Shown here: piece after piece, positions 47,514 to 55,843 of the stretch
Numbering within the stretch: the stretch's first letter is position 1
Layout of the letters: the number at the start of each line of letters is the position of its first letter
Assembly: GCA_021029595.1 (NCBI GenBank)
Contig: JAJJOY010000003.1
Location: forward strand, 248,001-312,000
DNA length: 64,000 nucleotides
From: Hominenteromicrobium mulieris
GTDB lineage: Bacteria; Bacillota; Clostridia; Oscillospirales; Acutalibacteraceae
Direction: 5' to 3'
Program-made: the position numbers and the translations under genes
The notes under the pieces: model-generated
What the model was told of the DNA's origin: nothing
The model's input: the letters and a program-made list of their open reading frames with translations, nothing else
Database searches by the model: none

Positions 47514-49457
47514 ATGAGTAAACCGAAGTATTATATTTCGACGGCTATCGCCTACACCTCCAGCCGCCCGCACATCGGCAACACGTATGAGATCGTGCTC
47601 GCCGACAGCATTGCGCGCTATAAGCGTATGGAGGGCTACGATGTCTACTTCCAGACCGGCACGGACGAGCACGGCCAGAAGATTGAAGAAAAGGCCAATG
47701 CCGCCGGCATCACCCCGAAGGAATATGTTGACAACGTCGCGAAGATTGTCAAGGCGAACTGGGACGTGATGAACACCTCCTACGATAAATTCATCCGCAC
47801 CACGGACGATTACCACGAAAAGCAGGTACAAAAGATCTTTAAAAAGCTCTACGAGCAGGGCGATATTTATAAGGGCCACTACGAGGGCATGTACTGCACG
47901 CCGTGTGAGTCCTTCTTCACCGAGTCCCAGCTTGTCGACGGCAAGTGCCCGGACTGCGGCGGCGAGGTCAAGCCCGCGAAGGAAGAGGCATACTTCTTCA
48001 AGATGAGCAAGTATGCAGACCGCCTCATCGACTATATCAATAAGCACCCGGAGTTCATTCAGCCGCCGCAGCGCAAAACGGAAATGATGAACAACTTCCT
48101 CCTGCCCGGCCTGCAGGATCTCTGCGTTTCCAGAACCTCCTTCAAGTGGGGCATTCCGGTCGATTTTGATGACAAGCACGTCGTGTATGTTTGGCTCGAT
48201 GCGCTCACAAACTACATCACCGGCATCGGTTACGACTGCGACGGCAACTCCACCGAGCAGTTCAAGCGTGATTGGCCGGCAGACCTGCACCTCATCGGCA
48301 AGGACATCATCCGTTTCCACACCATCTACTGGCCGATTTTCCTCATGGCGCTCGACCTGCCGCTGCCGAAGCAGGTGTTCGGTCACCCGTGGCTTCTGAT
48401 GAACGGCGGCAAAATGAGCAAATCGAAGGGCAACGTCATTTACGCAGAAGATCTTGTAGACCTCTTCGGCGTAGACGCGGTGCGCTATTTTGTCCTGCAT
48501 GAGATGCCGTTTGAATCCGACGGCACCATCACGTGGGATCTGATGATCGAACGCACGAACTCCGACCTTGCAAACACGCTCGGCAACCTTGTAAACCGCA
48601 CCATTTCCATGACAAACAAGTACTTCGGCGGCGTTGTAGAGAACAAAAACGTCGTAGAAGATGTCGATAACGACTTAAAGAGCGTTGTGCTCGCCACAAA
48701 GAACAGCGTGCAGACGAAGATGGATCAACTGCGCGTGGCAGATGCCATTTCCGAAATCTTCACGCTCTTCAAGCGCTGCAATAAGTACATTGACGAAACG
48801 ATGCCGTGGGCGCTTGCAAAGGACGAAGCGAAAGCCGACAGACTTTCCACCGTTCTCTATAATCTTGTGGAAAGCATCACGATCGGCGCGGCGCTCCTCA
48901 CACCGTTTATGCCGGACACCGCAGAGAAGATCGTCGCACAGCTCGGCACGACCTTGCGCGCATACGATACGCTCGATACGTTCGGCGTTTACCCGAATGG
49001 GGGTAAAGTAACAGATAAGCCGGAGATTCTCTTCGCCCGTATTGATCCGAAGGAGATGGGCGAGAAGATTGCCGCTGTGGAAGCGAAGTACGCTCCGAAG
49101 GAAGAGCCGAAGAAGGAAATTGAGGGTCTTGCCCAGATCAATATTGAAGACTTTGCAAAGGTTGAACTGCGCGCCGCAAAGGTCGTTGCCTGCGAGCCGA
49201 TCAAGCGTGCAAAGAAGCTCTTGAAGCTCACGCTCGACGACGGCACCTCCACACCCCGCACGGTCGCGTCCGGCATCGCGAAGTGGTATAAGCCGGAAGA
49301 CCTCATCGGTCACACCGTCATCGTCGTCGCGAACCTGAAGCCCGCCGTGCTCTGCGGCGTGGAAAGCCAGGGCATGATCCTTGCGGCAGACGCAGGCGAG
49401 GACGATGTGCGCGTCGTATTTGTGGACGGCACCCCGGCAGGCTCCAAAATTCGCTAA
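47514..49457 (+). CDS. metG: Methionyl-tRNA synthetase
   Basis: 647 residues. The HIGH motif is PHIGN near residue 20, the zinc knuckle CTPCESFF...CPDCG lies at about 127-148 and the KMSKSKGN loop at about 300. A helical anticodon domain follows and residues about 543-647 are an EMAP/OB-type tRNA-binding domain (NIEDFAKVELRAAKVVACEPI). It charges tRNA with methionine. AAGGA lies upstream. It leads an operon with tatD, a common arrangement. Confidence 0.97.
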   Translation: MSKPKYYISTAIAYTSSRPHIGNTYEIVLADSIARYKRMEGYDVYFQTGTDEHGQKIEEKANAAGITPKEYVDNVAKIVKANWDVMNTSYDKFIRTTDDYHEKQVQKIFKKLYEQGDIYKGHYEGMYCTPCESFFTESQLVDGKCPDCGGEVKPAKEEAYFFKMSKYADRLIDYINKHPEFIQPPQRKTEMMNNFLLPGLQDLCVSRTSFKWGIPVDFDDKHVVYVWLDALTNYITGIGYDCDGNSTEQFKRDWPADLHLIGKDIIRFHTIYWPIFLMALDLPLPKQVFGHPWLLMNGGKMSKSKGNVIYAEDLVDLFGVDAVRYFVLHEMPFESDGTITWDLMIERTNSDLANTLGNLVNRTISMTNKYFGGVVENKNVVEDVDNDLKSVVLATKNSVQTKMDQLRVADAISEIFTLFKRCNKYIDETMPWALAKDEAKADRLSTVLYNLVESITIGAALLTPFMPDTAEKIVAQLGTTLRAYDTLDTFGVYPNGGKVTDKPEILFARIDPKEMGEKIAAVEAKYAPKEEPKKEIEGLAQINIEDFAKVELRAAKVVACEPIKRAKKLLKLTLDDGTSTPRTVASGIAKWYKPEDLIGHTVIVVANLKPAVLCGVESQGMILAADAGEDDVRVVFVDGTPAGSKIR

Positions 49458-49468
49458 GGAAAATCTCT

Positions 49469-50281
49469 ATGATATTTGATTCCCACGCACATTACGACAG
49501 CGAGCAGTTCGACATCGACCGTGACGAGCTGCTCGGCTCCGTACTGCCGCAAAAGGGCGTCGTTGCGGTCATCAATATGGCAGCCGATTATGAAAGCCTC
49601 AAAAAAACCGTGGCGCTCTGTGAAAAATACGATTATATCTACGGTGCAGTCGGCATCCACCCGGAGTGCGCAAACGACCTGCCCGATAACTGGCTTTCGG
49701 ACGTGGAAGCGCTGCTTTCCCACCCGAAGATCGTCGCCGTCGGCGAGATCGGTCTCGACTACCACTGGGAGGACGAGTGCCCGCGCGAAAAGCAGAAAGA
49801 GGTGCTTATCGCCCAGCTGGAGCTCGCGAAAAAGCACGACCTGCCCGTTGTCATCCACGACCGCGAGGCCCACGGCGATATGATGGACATTCTGCGGAAA
49901 TACAAGCCGAAGGGCGTCGTGCACTGCTTTTCCGGCAGTGCGGAATTAGCACAGGAGACCGTAAAGCTCGGCATGTACATCGGCCTTGGCGGTGTTGTGA
50001 CGTTTAAAAACGCGCGCCACAGCGTGGAGGTGGCAAAGACCATCCCGCTCGACCGCCTTTTGACCGAAACGGACGCGCCCTACATGGCGCCCGTGCCATT
50101 CCGCGGCAAGCGCTGCGACAGCTCCATGATCCCCTACGACGCGGCGAAGATCGCCGAAGTGCGCGGCATCACGGCGCAGGAGGTTTTGGAAACCGCCTGC
50201 GAAAACGCCTGCCGCCTTTTCGGTATCACGCTGCCGAGCCCGCAAAATAAAAGGAGCGATCATCTTGACCATCACGTATGA
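49469..50281 (+). CDS. tatD: TatD-family metal-dependent deoxyribonuclease
   Basis: 270 residues. Metal-binding motifs of the amidohydrolase-type barrel are FDSHAHYDS at the start, VGEIGLDYHW, VIHDREAHGD, VHCFSG and TETDAPYMAPVPFRG. It degrades DNA from 3' ends in repair. It is 12 bases after metG and overlaps the radical SAM gene by 17 bases. Confidence 0.93.
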   Translation: MIFDSHAHYDSEQFDIDRDELLGSVLPQKGVVAVINMAADYESLKKTVALCEKYDYIYGAVGIHPECANDLPDNWLSDVEALLSHPKIVAVGEIGLDYHWEDECPREKQKEVLIAQLELAKKHDLPVVIHDREAHGDMMDILRKYKPKGVVHCFSGSAELAQETVKLGMYIGLGGVVTFKNARHSVEVAKTIPLDRLLTETDAPYMAPVPFRGKRCDSSMIPYDAAKIAEVRGITAQEVLETACENACRLFGITLPSPQNKRSDHLDHHV

Positions 50282-50870
50282 ATACGGCGATAACCTCTAC
50301 ATCAACGTCACGAACCAGTGCCCGAACGCATGCGACTTCTGCCTGCGCAACAACAGCACGGGCAGCCTGTACGCGGATAACCTCTGGTACGAGGGCGCGG
50401 AGCCGACAAAAGAGGAAATCTTAGCCGACCTTAAAAAACGCGATCTCAATTCATACGCGGAGATTGTCTTCTGCGGCTACGGCGAGCCTGCCTGCCGCTG
50501 GGACGACATGCTTTGGCTTGCCGCGCGCTTAAAAGAAATGGGCAATTACACCCTGCGCGTCAACACGAACGGCCTTGCAGACTGCATCACCGGGCGCAAC
50601 GCCGCGCCGGAAATGCACGGGCTTTTGGACATTGTGTCCGTCAGCTTAAACGCGCCGACCGCCGAAAAGTACGACGCGGTATGTCACTCGAAATACGGCC
50701 CGGAGGCATTTGATGCCATGCTGCACTTTACGGCAGAGGCCGTAAAAAACGTGCCGCATGTGGTGATGACGGTCGTCAGCACCATGCCCGCAGAGGACAT
50801 TGAAGCCTGCCGCAAGCTGTGCGAAAACGCCGGTGCCAAGTTCCGTGTACGCGAGTATATCTCCGAATAA
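50265..50870 (+). CDS. TatD-linked radical SAM protein
   Basis: 201 residues, TTG start with AAAGGAG upstream. The cluster motif CPNACDFC (C-x3-C-x2-C near residues 19-26) binds the 4Fe-4S centre; IVFCGYGEPACRWDDM contains the SAM-binding GEP. It belongs to the short radical SAM group repeatedly found next to tatD; its reaction is not known. The overlap with tatD shows joint translation. Confidence 0.85.
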   Translation: MTITYEYGDNLYINVTNQCPNACDFCLRNNSTGSLYADNLWYEGAEPTKEEILADLKKRDLNSYAEIVFCGYGEPACRWDDMLWLAARLKEMGNYTLRVNTNGLADCITGRNAAPEMHGLLDIVSVSLNAPTAEKYDAVCHSKYGPEAFDAMLHFTAEAVKNVPHVVMTVVSTMPAEDIEACRKLCENAGAKFRVREYISE

Positions 50871-50887
50871 CTGCATAAAATAACGAA

Positions 50888-50924
50888 AGCAGAGTGCTCA
50901 AGCCGAACACTCTGCTTTTTGTTT
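50888..50924 (+). terminator. Terminator after the radical SAM gene
   Basis: AGCAGAGTG and CACTCTGCT form a perfect 9-bp stem followed by a T run. Genes converge here. Confidence 0.85.
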
Positions 50925-50931
50925 TGTGATT

Positions 50932-52401
50932 TTAGTTTAATTTAATCTTGAATGTGATTGGCTTATCGGACGTATAATTCGTCTTGATATGCAGCCCGTT
51001 TTCGTCGCGCGTCCACACGGGTGCATCGTCTGTGCCGAGCACCGAAACGCTCTCGACTAAACCGTGGTACACCGTACCGGCGGTGTGCTCCTGCATACGC
51101 AGAGAGCGAATGTGGTATTCGCCGTTGTCGTTCACCTTCAGCGCAATGGCAAAGAGCGTATCGTCCTTTGCCGTAAAGCGGAAATCCTCGCCCGTAAAGT
51201 TCTTTTTCACGCCGTCGGAAAAGCCGCCGTCCTGCACCTTTGTGGGTCCTTCGCCGAACGTCCTCCACACGTGTGTGTCATAAATTGCTTCGCCGTTCAC
51301 CTGCATCCAGTCGCCGATGGCAGTCAGCACCGCGGTGTCCTCATCGGAGATGGTTCCGTCCGCTTTCGGGCCTACGTTTAAAAGCAGCGCACCGTTTTTG
51401 CTGACGATGTCCACAAGGTCGCAGATGATGTCCCCCGCCGGGCGGAAGTCGTTATTTTCCGTGTAGCACCAGGAGTTCAGCGCAATGGCGGTATCGGTCT
51501 GCCAGAAATACGGCTTGATGTCCGCCATTTGCCCGCGCTCAATATCCGGCACCGCCGTGCCGAACATGTACGCATCGAATTTATAATCGATGGCAACCTC
51601 CTCATTCCATTCCGCGGCGCGATTATAATAGTACGCCGCTGCTTTTTTCAGGTACGGCTTTGCCGCCTCCTGCTGAATCCACCAGTCAAAATAGAGAATT
51701 TTCGGGTGATAATTGTCGATGAGTTCGCACGTGCGCACAAGCCAGTCTTCCATAAATTCTTCAGAGGGCTTGCCGTCGATGGCATCGAAATTCTCCGGGT
51801 CGGGCATGGAGGGCCAATAGAGGTCGTCACGGTCCGGGTTTTGCGGCATATCGCTCTCAAACTTTTTGCCATTGCTCATGAAGAACCAGTGCTCAATGCG
51901 GTGCGAGGATACGCCGAGCGTCATGCCCTGCGCTTCCACGGCCGCTTTCAGCTCGCCGACTATATCGCGCTTCGGTCCCATCTCGTAAGCGTTCCAGTGC
52001 GAAATATTTGAGCGGTACATCTGGAACCCGTCATGGTGCTCCGCCACCGGCACAACGTATTTTGCGCCCGCCTTTTTAAAAAGCGCAGCCCATGCGTTCG
52101 GATCAAACTTTTCCGCCTTAAACATCGGAATGAAATCTTTGTAGCCGAAATCCTTGTGTGCACCGTAGGCTTTGATATGGTGCTCGTAAACCTTGGAGCC
52201 CTCTATGTACATGTTACGCGGATACCATTCGCTGTCAAACGCCGGCACGCTGTACACGCCCCAGTGGATGAAAATGCCGAACTTCGCCTTTTGATACCAC
52301 TTCGGCGTCCGCCAGCTTGAAAGGGACGCCCACGTGTCTTTGTACGGCCCCTTTTCGATCACGTCGTCAATGTTCTGCAATGCTTTTTTCATATCGACCA
52401 T
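50932..52401 (-). CDS. Alpha-L-fucosidase, family GH29
   Basis: 489 residues. The barrel begins WYQKAKFGIFIHWGVYSVPAF; the fucose pocket shows VPVAEHHDGFQMY and the nucleophile D239 in ILYFDWW; a C-terminal beta-sandwich begins near residue 370. No signal peptide, so it acts on imported fucosides. GGAGG is 8 bases before the ATG. It has its own promoter. The released fucose could use the fucO product at the end of its pathway, but no fucose kinase or isomerase is in the window. Confidence 0.93.
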   Translation of the reverse strand: MVDMKKALQNIDDVIEKGPYKDTWASLSSWRTPKWYQKAKFGIFIHWGVYSVPAFDSEWYPRNMYIEGSKVYEHHIKAYGAHKDFGYKDFIPMFKAEKFDPNAWAALFKKAGAKYVVPVAEHHDGFQMYRSNISHWNAYEMGPKRDIVGELKAAVEAQGMTLGVSSHRIEHWFFMSNGKKFESDMPQNPDRDDLYWPSMPDPENFDAIDGKPSEEFMEDWLVRTCELIDNYHPKILYFDWWIQQEAAKPYLKKAAAYYYNRAAEWNEEVAIDYKFDAYMFGTAVPDIERGQMADIKPYFWQTDTAIALNSWCYTENNDFRPAGDIICDLVDIVSKNGALLLNVGPKADGTISDEDTAVLTAIGDWMQVNGEAIYDTHVWRTFGEGPTKVQDGGFSDGVKKNFTGEDFRFTAKDDTLFAIALKVNDNGEYHIRSLRMQEHTAGTVYHGLVESVSVLGTDDAPVWTRDENGLHIKTNYTSDKPITFKIKLN

Positions 52402-52452
52402 ACTATTTTCCTCCCAAAAGGAACTTTTCTCTAAGAGATTTTTCTCTTCCCC

Positions 52453-52480
52453 ATTATATCAGCACACCGGAAATTTGCAA
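52453..52480 (-). promoter_or_regulatory. Promoter of the fucosidase gene
   Basis: On the minus strand TTGCAA (52475-52480) and TATAAT (52453-52458) are 16 bases apart. The leader holds a small AAGAG/CTCTT hairpin. Confidence 0.7.
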
Positions 52481-52483
52481 GAC

Positions 52484-52512
52484 AAAAGCCGACGGAAACC
52501 CGCCGGCCTTTT
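52484..52512 (-). terminator. Terminator after the MalQ remnant
   Basis: On the minus strand GCCGGCGG pairs imperfectly with CCGTCGGC, followed by TTTTG, just after the remnant stop codon. Confidence 0.6.
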
Positions 52513-52516
52513 GCTG

Positions 52517-52672
52517 TTATTTGCTTCTGTAATAGACGTCGTTTAATTCTTTGAGCCACTTTTTGTCGATGCCGTCGAGCTGCTCCTGCGTGACGCGGAA
52601 CGCCCAGTTGCCGTTCGGCACGCCGGGCAGGGAGGAAACGTGCATCCGTACACCGCTTGCTCGTTCATTCAT
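52517..52672 (-). pseudogene. MalQ (4-alpha-glucanotransferase) remnant with internal deletion
   Basis: A 51-codon frame with GGGAGG before its ATG. Residues 1-17 (MNERASGVRMHVSSLPG) match the very start of amylomaltase, and residues about 20-51 (NGNWAFRVTQEQLDG, then KWLKELNDVYYRSK) match its very end; the 450 or so residues between are missing, in frame. The catalytic domain is gone, so it cannot be an active MalQ. Ribosome site, stop and terminator are intact. Confidence 0.75.
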
Positions 52673-52729
52673 GGGTTCCTCCCTTCTTTTGCATAAATTG
52701 CTCAAATATCGAGAGGTTATATCTCATAA

Positions 52730-52741
52730 ACTTGTACAAGT
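52730..52741. promoter_or_regulatory. Palindrome upstream of the MalQ remnant
   Basis: ACTTGTACAAGT is a perfect 12-bp palindrome in the leader region, next to a TATAGT box on the minus strand. It could be the operator of the former malQ gene; the binding protein is unknown. Confidence 0.4.
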
Positions 52742-52811
52742 GCACTATACTCTACTGGGCTATTCAATGGTAATCTTACACAGATTTCAGGGAGAACTTT
52801 TGGATTGTACG

Positions 52812-55130
52812 TCATTCGATAAGGAGCACCACGGCGCTTACGTCGTCCTCGTGCCCGTCTGTGCGGTCTTTTACGGCGCGCTCCACAATGCGCTCGGAAA
52901 GCGCCTGCGGGTCGTCGTCCTCATAGTTTGCGATTAGGTCGCACAGCCACTCCGTACCGGAAGCCGTCACGCCGTCCGAGACCATGACGAGCATATCGCC
53001 CGCATCGAGGTCTTTTTCGCTGCGGGCAAAGGCGATTTCCGGCAGAATGCCCACGGGCACGCTTTTGGCTTCCAGATACTCCGTCTTCTTGCGCCTGCGC
53101 AGCACCGTGCCCGCAGCACCCGCCTTGCGCAGGGAGACGTGCCCCGTAAAGAGGTCGATGCACGCAACATCCAGCGTTGCAAGCGACTCCTCCCCACCCT
53201 TTGCGAGCATGGCGGAGTTGATCATCTTCAGTGTGCTCTCAAATCCGATACCGGCTTTTAAGAGCGACTGCGCCATACCCGCGGTCATTGTGCCGTCCAC
53301 AGCTGCCCGGCCGCCCGTGCCCATGCCGTCGCTTAAAACCGAGATATAACGCCCGCTGCCGTCCGTGAACGCCTCGGCGCAATCGCCGCAGAGAGACGCG
53401 CCGTTTGCTGCGTGCTGCGCAAAGCCGCGCTGCACGGCATAAACGGGCTTCTGACACATTTGCAGCTTTAAGGTATCGCCCGCCGCCGTCACGCTCGGCT
53501 GAGTGAACGTGCGCCCGCACGCGCCGGAGATCTCGCGTGTCAGCTGCCCTTTGTTGATGTGCACCCCGTGTGTGCGGCAAATGTTTGCTTCAATCGTCAT
53601 GCGGCCGAATTTATCAATGCGGCAGCAGACTTCAATCGGCGTGAGCTCGCGGTGGCGCAAGACCTCGCGCACCTGCTCCGCACTGTCCTCATCAAAGCGC
53701 TGGTACTGCTCGAATTCCTCCGCCATGTCGCCGAGCATCTGCGCCGTGGAGCGGAAATGTTCTTCGACGATGGCGCGCACCTGTTCGGCGCGCATACGGG
53801 CGCTTTCTTTTGCCAAAAGCTCGCGGTATTCGCCGTTTACGGCATCTCTCAGCTCCATGGCACGGTTGCAGCGCGTCAAAAACGGCACATCAAAGTCGCT
53901 GCGTTCGATTTTGCCGCGCTCCCGCAGCGGATACGAAAGCCGCGAGAACGTTTTTTGCGTCTCGTCGCGATTTTTGCGCCAGCACACTGCGCATTGGCTG
54001 CACCCGGTGCAAACCTTCTCCGCCGCGCGGCCGTACACATGCGGCAGGTCAGCCGCCGCGGTCGTCTCCAGCTTTTCCGAGATGCGATCTACGGAATCCG
54101 ATGCGCTGCGCATGGCTTCCGCCGTATACCGCAGGCGCAAAATAACGTTTTTTCTAAGAGAATCGCCCGGCAGCCTGTCCCCGTGCGCGGTGAATAAATT
54201 GGAAAGCCGTCGGCTCTGCGGCAAAAGCATGTATAAAACGGAGGCCGCGGCCACCTCCACCGCGCCGTAAAACACCTGCGAAGTGCTGTTCACCTGTAAG
54301 GATGCGATGCCGTTTGAAATGACGAACGCCACCGCCACGGCGAATTTACCGAGCGGCGAGAACACGCCGGCCATCAGCCCGCCGAGACCGTACGCGCCGG
54401 AGAGATACGAAAGTCCCGCCGTGGAGAGCCCCTGCACCGTGCCCGCCGCAATACCCGCCACCGCGCCACCCGCAAGCCCGCCGATGCGCGCGCAGACGAG
54501 CACCGTCAGCACGATGAGCACGCGCCCGACGGAAATATGCGAGACGGTCACGTTTGAAAACGAGAGCAGCAAAACGCCGAGCGAGACGATAACAGCCGCC
54601 ACGTCGCCGCTGTCAAACACGGCGGTCTCGCGGTGGGTCTCCAAAAGCTGCACGGTGCGGCGCAGAAAATACGCCGTGCCCGCCGCCAAAAACGACTCCG
54701 CAATGTACATGGCGAGCACATTTGAAAGCGAGCCGTTTAAAAACACCATGGCGATGCCCGTCGAAAGCAGCGGCAAAAACGCTGTGACCGGTGCGAAGAC
54801 CGGATGGTCGCGGATGGATTTTAACTCCGACAGCGACCAGCGGATGGCCCCCACGGCGAGCAAAGCCGCGATGTAGCGCGCGGGGATATCCACGGGCGAC
54901 GGGAACAGGTAGCCCACCGCACCGCCGAGGATGACCGCCCACATGGTCGAAAACGGCGCTGCCGCCGCGCCTGCCGCCGCAAACGGCGCGTATTTGCCGA
55001 AGACGAGCCCACGCGCCGTTAAAAAGCCCGCAAGGCCGCCCGCCATCAGCCACACCGCCCTGCGCACATACGGTACGGTAAGGGCCGCGCTTATGCGGTC
55101 CCGCACTCTTAAAACTGCTTTTTCCTCCAT
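52812..55130 (-). CDS. spoIIE: Stage II sporulation protein E, PP2C-type phosphatase
   Basis: 772 residues. About ten membrane helices fill residues 20-330; a cytoplasmic middle region follows with a CTGCSQCAVCW cysteine cluster; residues about 560-772 are a PP2C phosphatase with SVLSDGMGTGGRA, DVACIDLFTG and MLVMVSDGVT, which hold the metal aspartates. It dephosphorylates the anti-anti-sigma factor SpoIIAA and releases sigma F in the forespore. The ATG at 55130 has GGCGG 8 bases upstream. Its presence shows a spore-forming lineage. A TATAAT box lies at about 55167-55172 on the minus strand, without a clear -35. Confidence 0.93.
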   Translation of the reverse strand: MEEKAVLRVRDRISAALTVPYVRRAVWLMAGGLAGFLTARGLVFGKYAPFAAAGAAAAPFSTMWAVILGGAVGYLFPSPVDIPARYIAALLAVGAIRWSLSELKSIRDHPVFAPVTAFLPLLSTGIAMVFLNGSLSNVLAMYIAESFLAAGTAYFLRRTVQLLETHRETAVFDSGDVAAVIVSLGVLLLSFSNVTVSHISVGRVLIVLTVLVCARIGGLAGGAVAGIAAGTVQGLSTAGLSYLSGAYGLGGLMAGVFSPLGKFAVAVAFVISNGIASLQVNSTSQVFYGAVEVAAASVLYMLLPQSRRLSNLFTAHGDRLPGDSLRKNVILRLRYTAEAMRSASDSVDRISEKLETTAAADLPHVYGRAAEKVCTGCSQCAVCWRKNRDETQKTFSRLSYPLRERGKIERSDFDVPFLTRCNRAMELRDAVNGEYRELLAKESARMRAEQVRAIVEEHFRSTAQMLGDMAEEFEQYQRFDEDSAEQVREVLRHRELTPIEVCCRIDKFGRMTIEANICRTHGVHINKGQLTREISGACGRTFTQPSVTAAGDTLKLQMCQKPVYAVQRGFAQHAANGASLCGDCAEAFTDGSGRYISVLSDGMGTGGRAAVDGTMTAGMAQSLLKAGIGFESTLKMINSAMLAKGGEESLATLDVACIDLFTGHVSLRKAGAAGTVLRRRKKTEYLEAKSVPVGILPEIAFARSEKDLDAGDMLVMVSDGVTASGTEWLCDLIANYEDDDPQALSERIVERAVKDRTDGHEDDVSAVVLLIE

Positions 55131-55340
55131 TGTCTTTTCCGCCCTTTCCTGCACTTTGTCTTTTCTGTGCTACCATTATACGAAGCCTTGCCCGCAGGAA
55201 AACACGAAACAGGCAGGCGGGTTTTAGGATTGTTTTGTGAAAAGCACAAGGTTTCTGTCGCCGCGCCTTTCATGCGCATTTTCTTTGTCGGTTTCTCTTG
55301 CTTCCCACGTGGAAATTTACAGTTTTCCGGCTGTGCCGAC

Positions 55341-55369
55341 TTGACAAACCGCAAAAAAGGGCTTAGAAT
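55341..55369 (+). promoter_or_regulatory. Promoter of the T-box leader
   Basis: TTGACA and TAGAAT are 17 bases apart. The region 55173-55340 before it shows no gene. Confidence 0.8.
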
Positions 55370-55375
55370 AGCGGT

Positions 55376-55630
55376 AATATCAAAACCGATGATTGGAAAT
55401 AGTACCCGATGCAAAACGGCAAAGAGAGCCCCTTTCGGTGAGACGGGGTGCGAGCTGCGCGGCGAATGGCTCCATGAGGGCGGGCGGGAAAATCGCCCGA
55501 CGTTTGGCCGCGTTAGAAGCCAAGCCGTAACTACGGCTGTAAAGCGGGCGTTTATGCGCCAATTTGGGTGGTACCGCAGGAATTTGACCTCTTGTCCCTT
55601 GTTTTAAGGGTGCAAGAGGTTTTACTTTTT
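55376..55630 (+). ncRNA. T-box leader, probably tryptophan-responsive
   Basis: The T-box proper TTGGGTGGTACCGCAGG lies at about 55564-55580. The stem I side has AGAGAG and GGTGAGAC-type motifs, and GAATGG at 55464-55469 gives a likely TGG specifier codon. A terminator with the perfect 8-bp stem ACCTCTTG/CAAGAGGT (55587-55594, 55613-55620) and T run follows. Uncharged tRNA would stabilise the antiterminator and switch on the aminotransferase and trpS. The base after TGG in the T-box is T, whereas a strict match to the G73 of bacterial tRNA-Trp would be C, so the amino acid is likely but not certain. Confidence 0.85.
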
Positions 55631-55631
55631 G

Positions 55632-55789
55632 GGGTGTATCTGAAAAGTCAAAAACTTGTCTATTCCACAAATACGGACGGTTTCTGCGTTGAAAATTCTC
55701 GGCAGCCGGAAGGCTTCCTGCGGTTTTCGCCTTGACCCCGCCTTGTCTTTGCGAAATATCCTGCGTTTCCTTTGTTTTCAGATACACCC
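55632..55789. mobile_element. 158-bp MITE-like element with perfect 15-bp terminal inverted repeats
   Basis: GGGTGTATCTGAAAA at 55632-55646 is mirrored exactly at 55775-55789. There is no reading frame inside, and an inner hairpin GGAAGGCTTCC is present. No clear target duplication is seen. It sits right after the T-box terminator and before the aminotransferase ribosome site. Non-autonomous element or a structured leader RNA are the two readings. Confidence 0.65.
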
Positions 55790-55843
55790 GTAAAAGCCTG
55801 AAAGTGCAAAATCAAATGAATCATATAGAAAGGTGACGTTACG

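Noticed and set aside
47274-48500. 408-codon minus-strand frame opposite metG
   Set aside because: Shadow of metG, which has the HIGH, zinc and KMSKS motifs.
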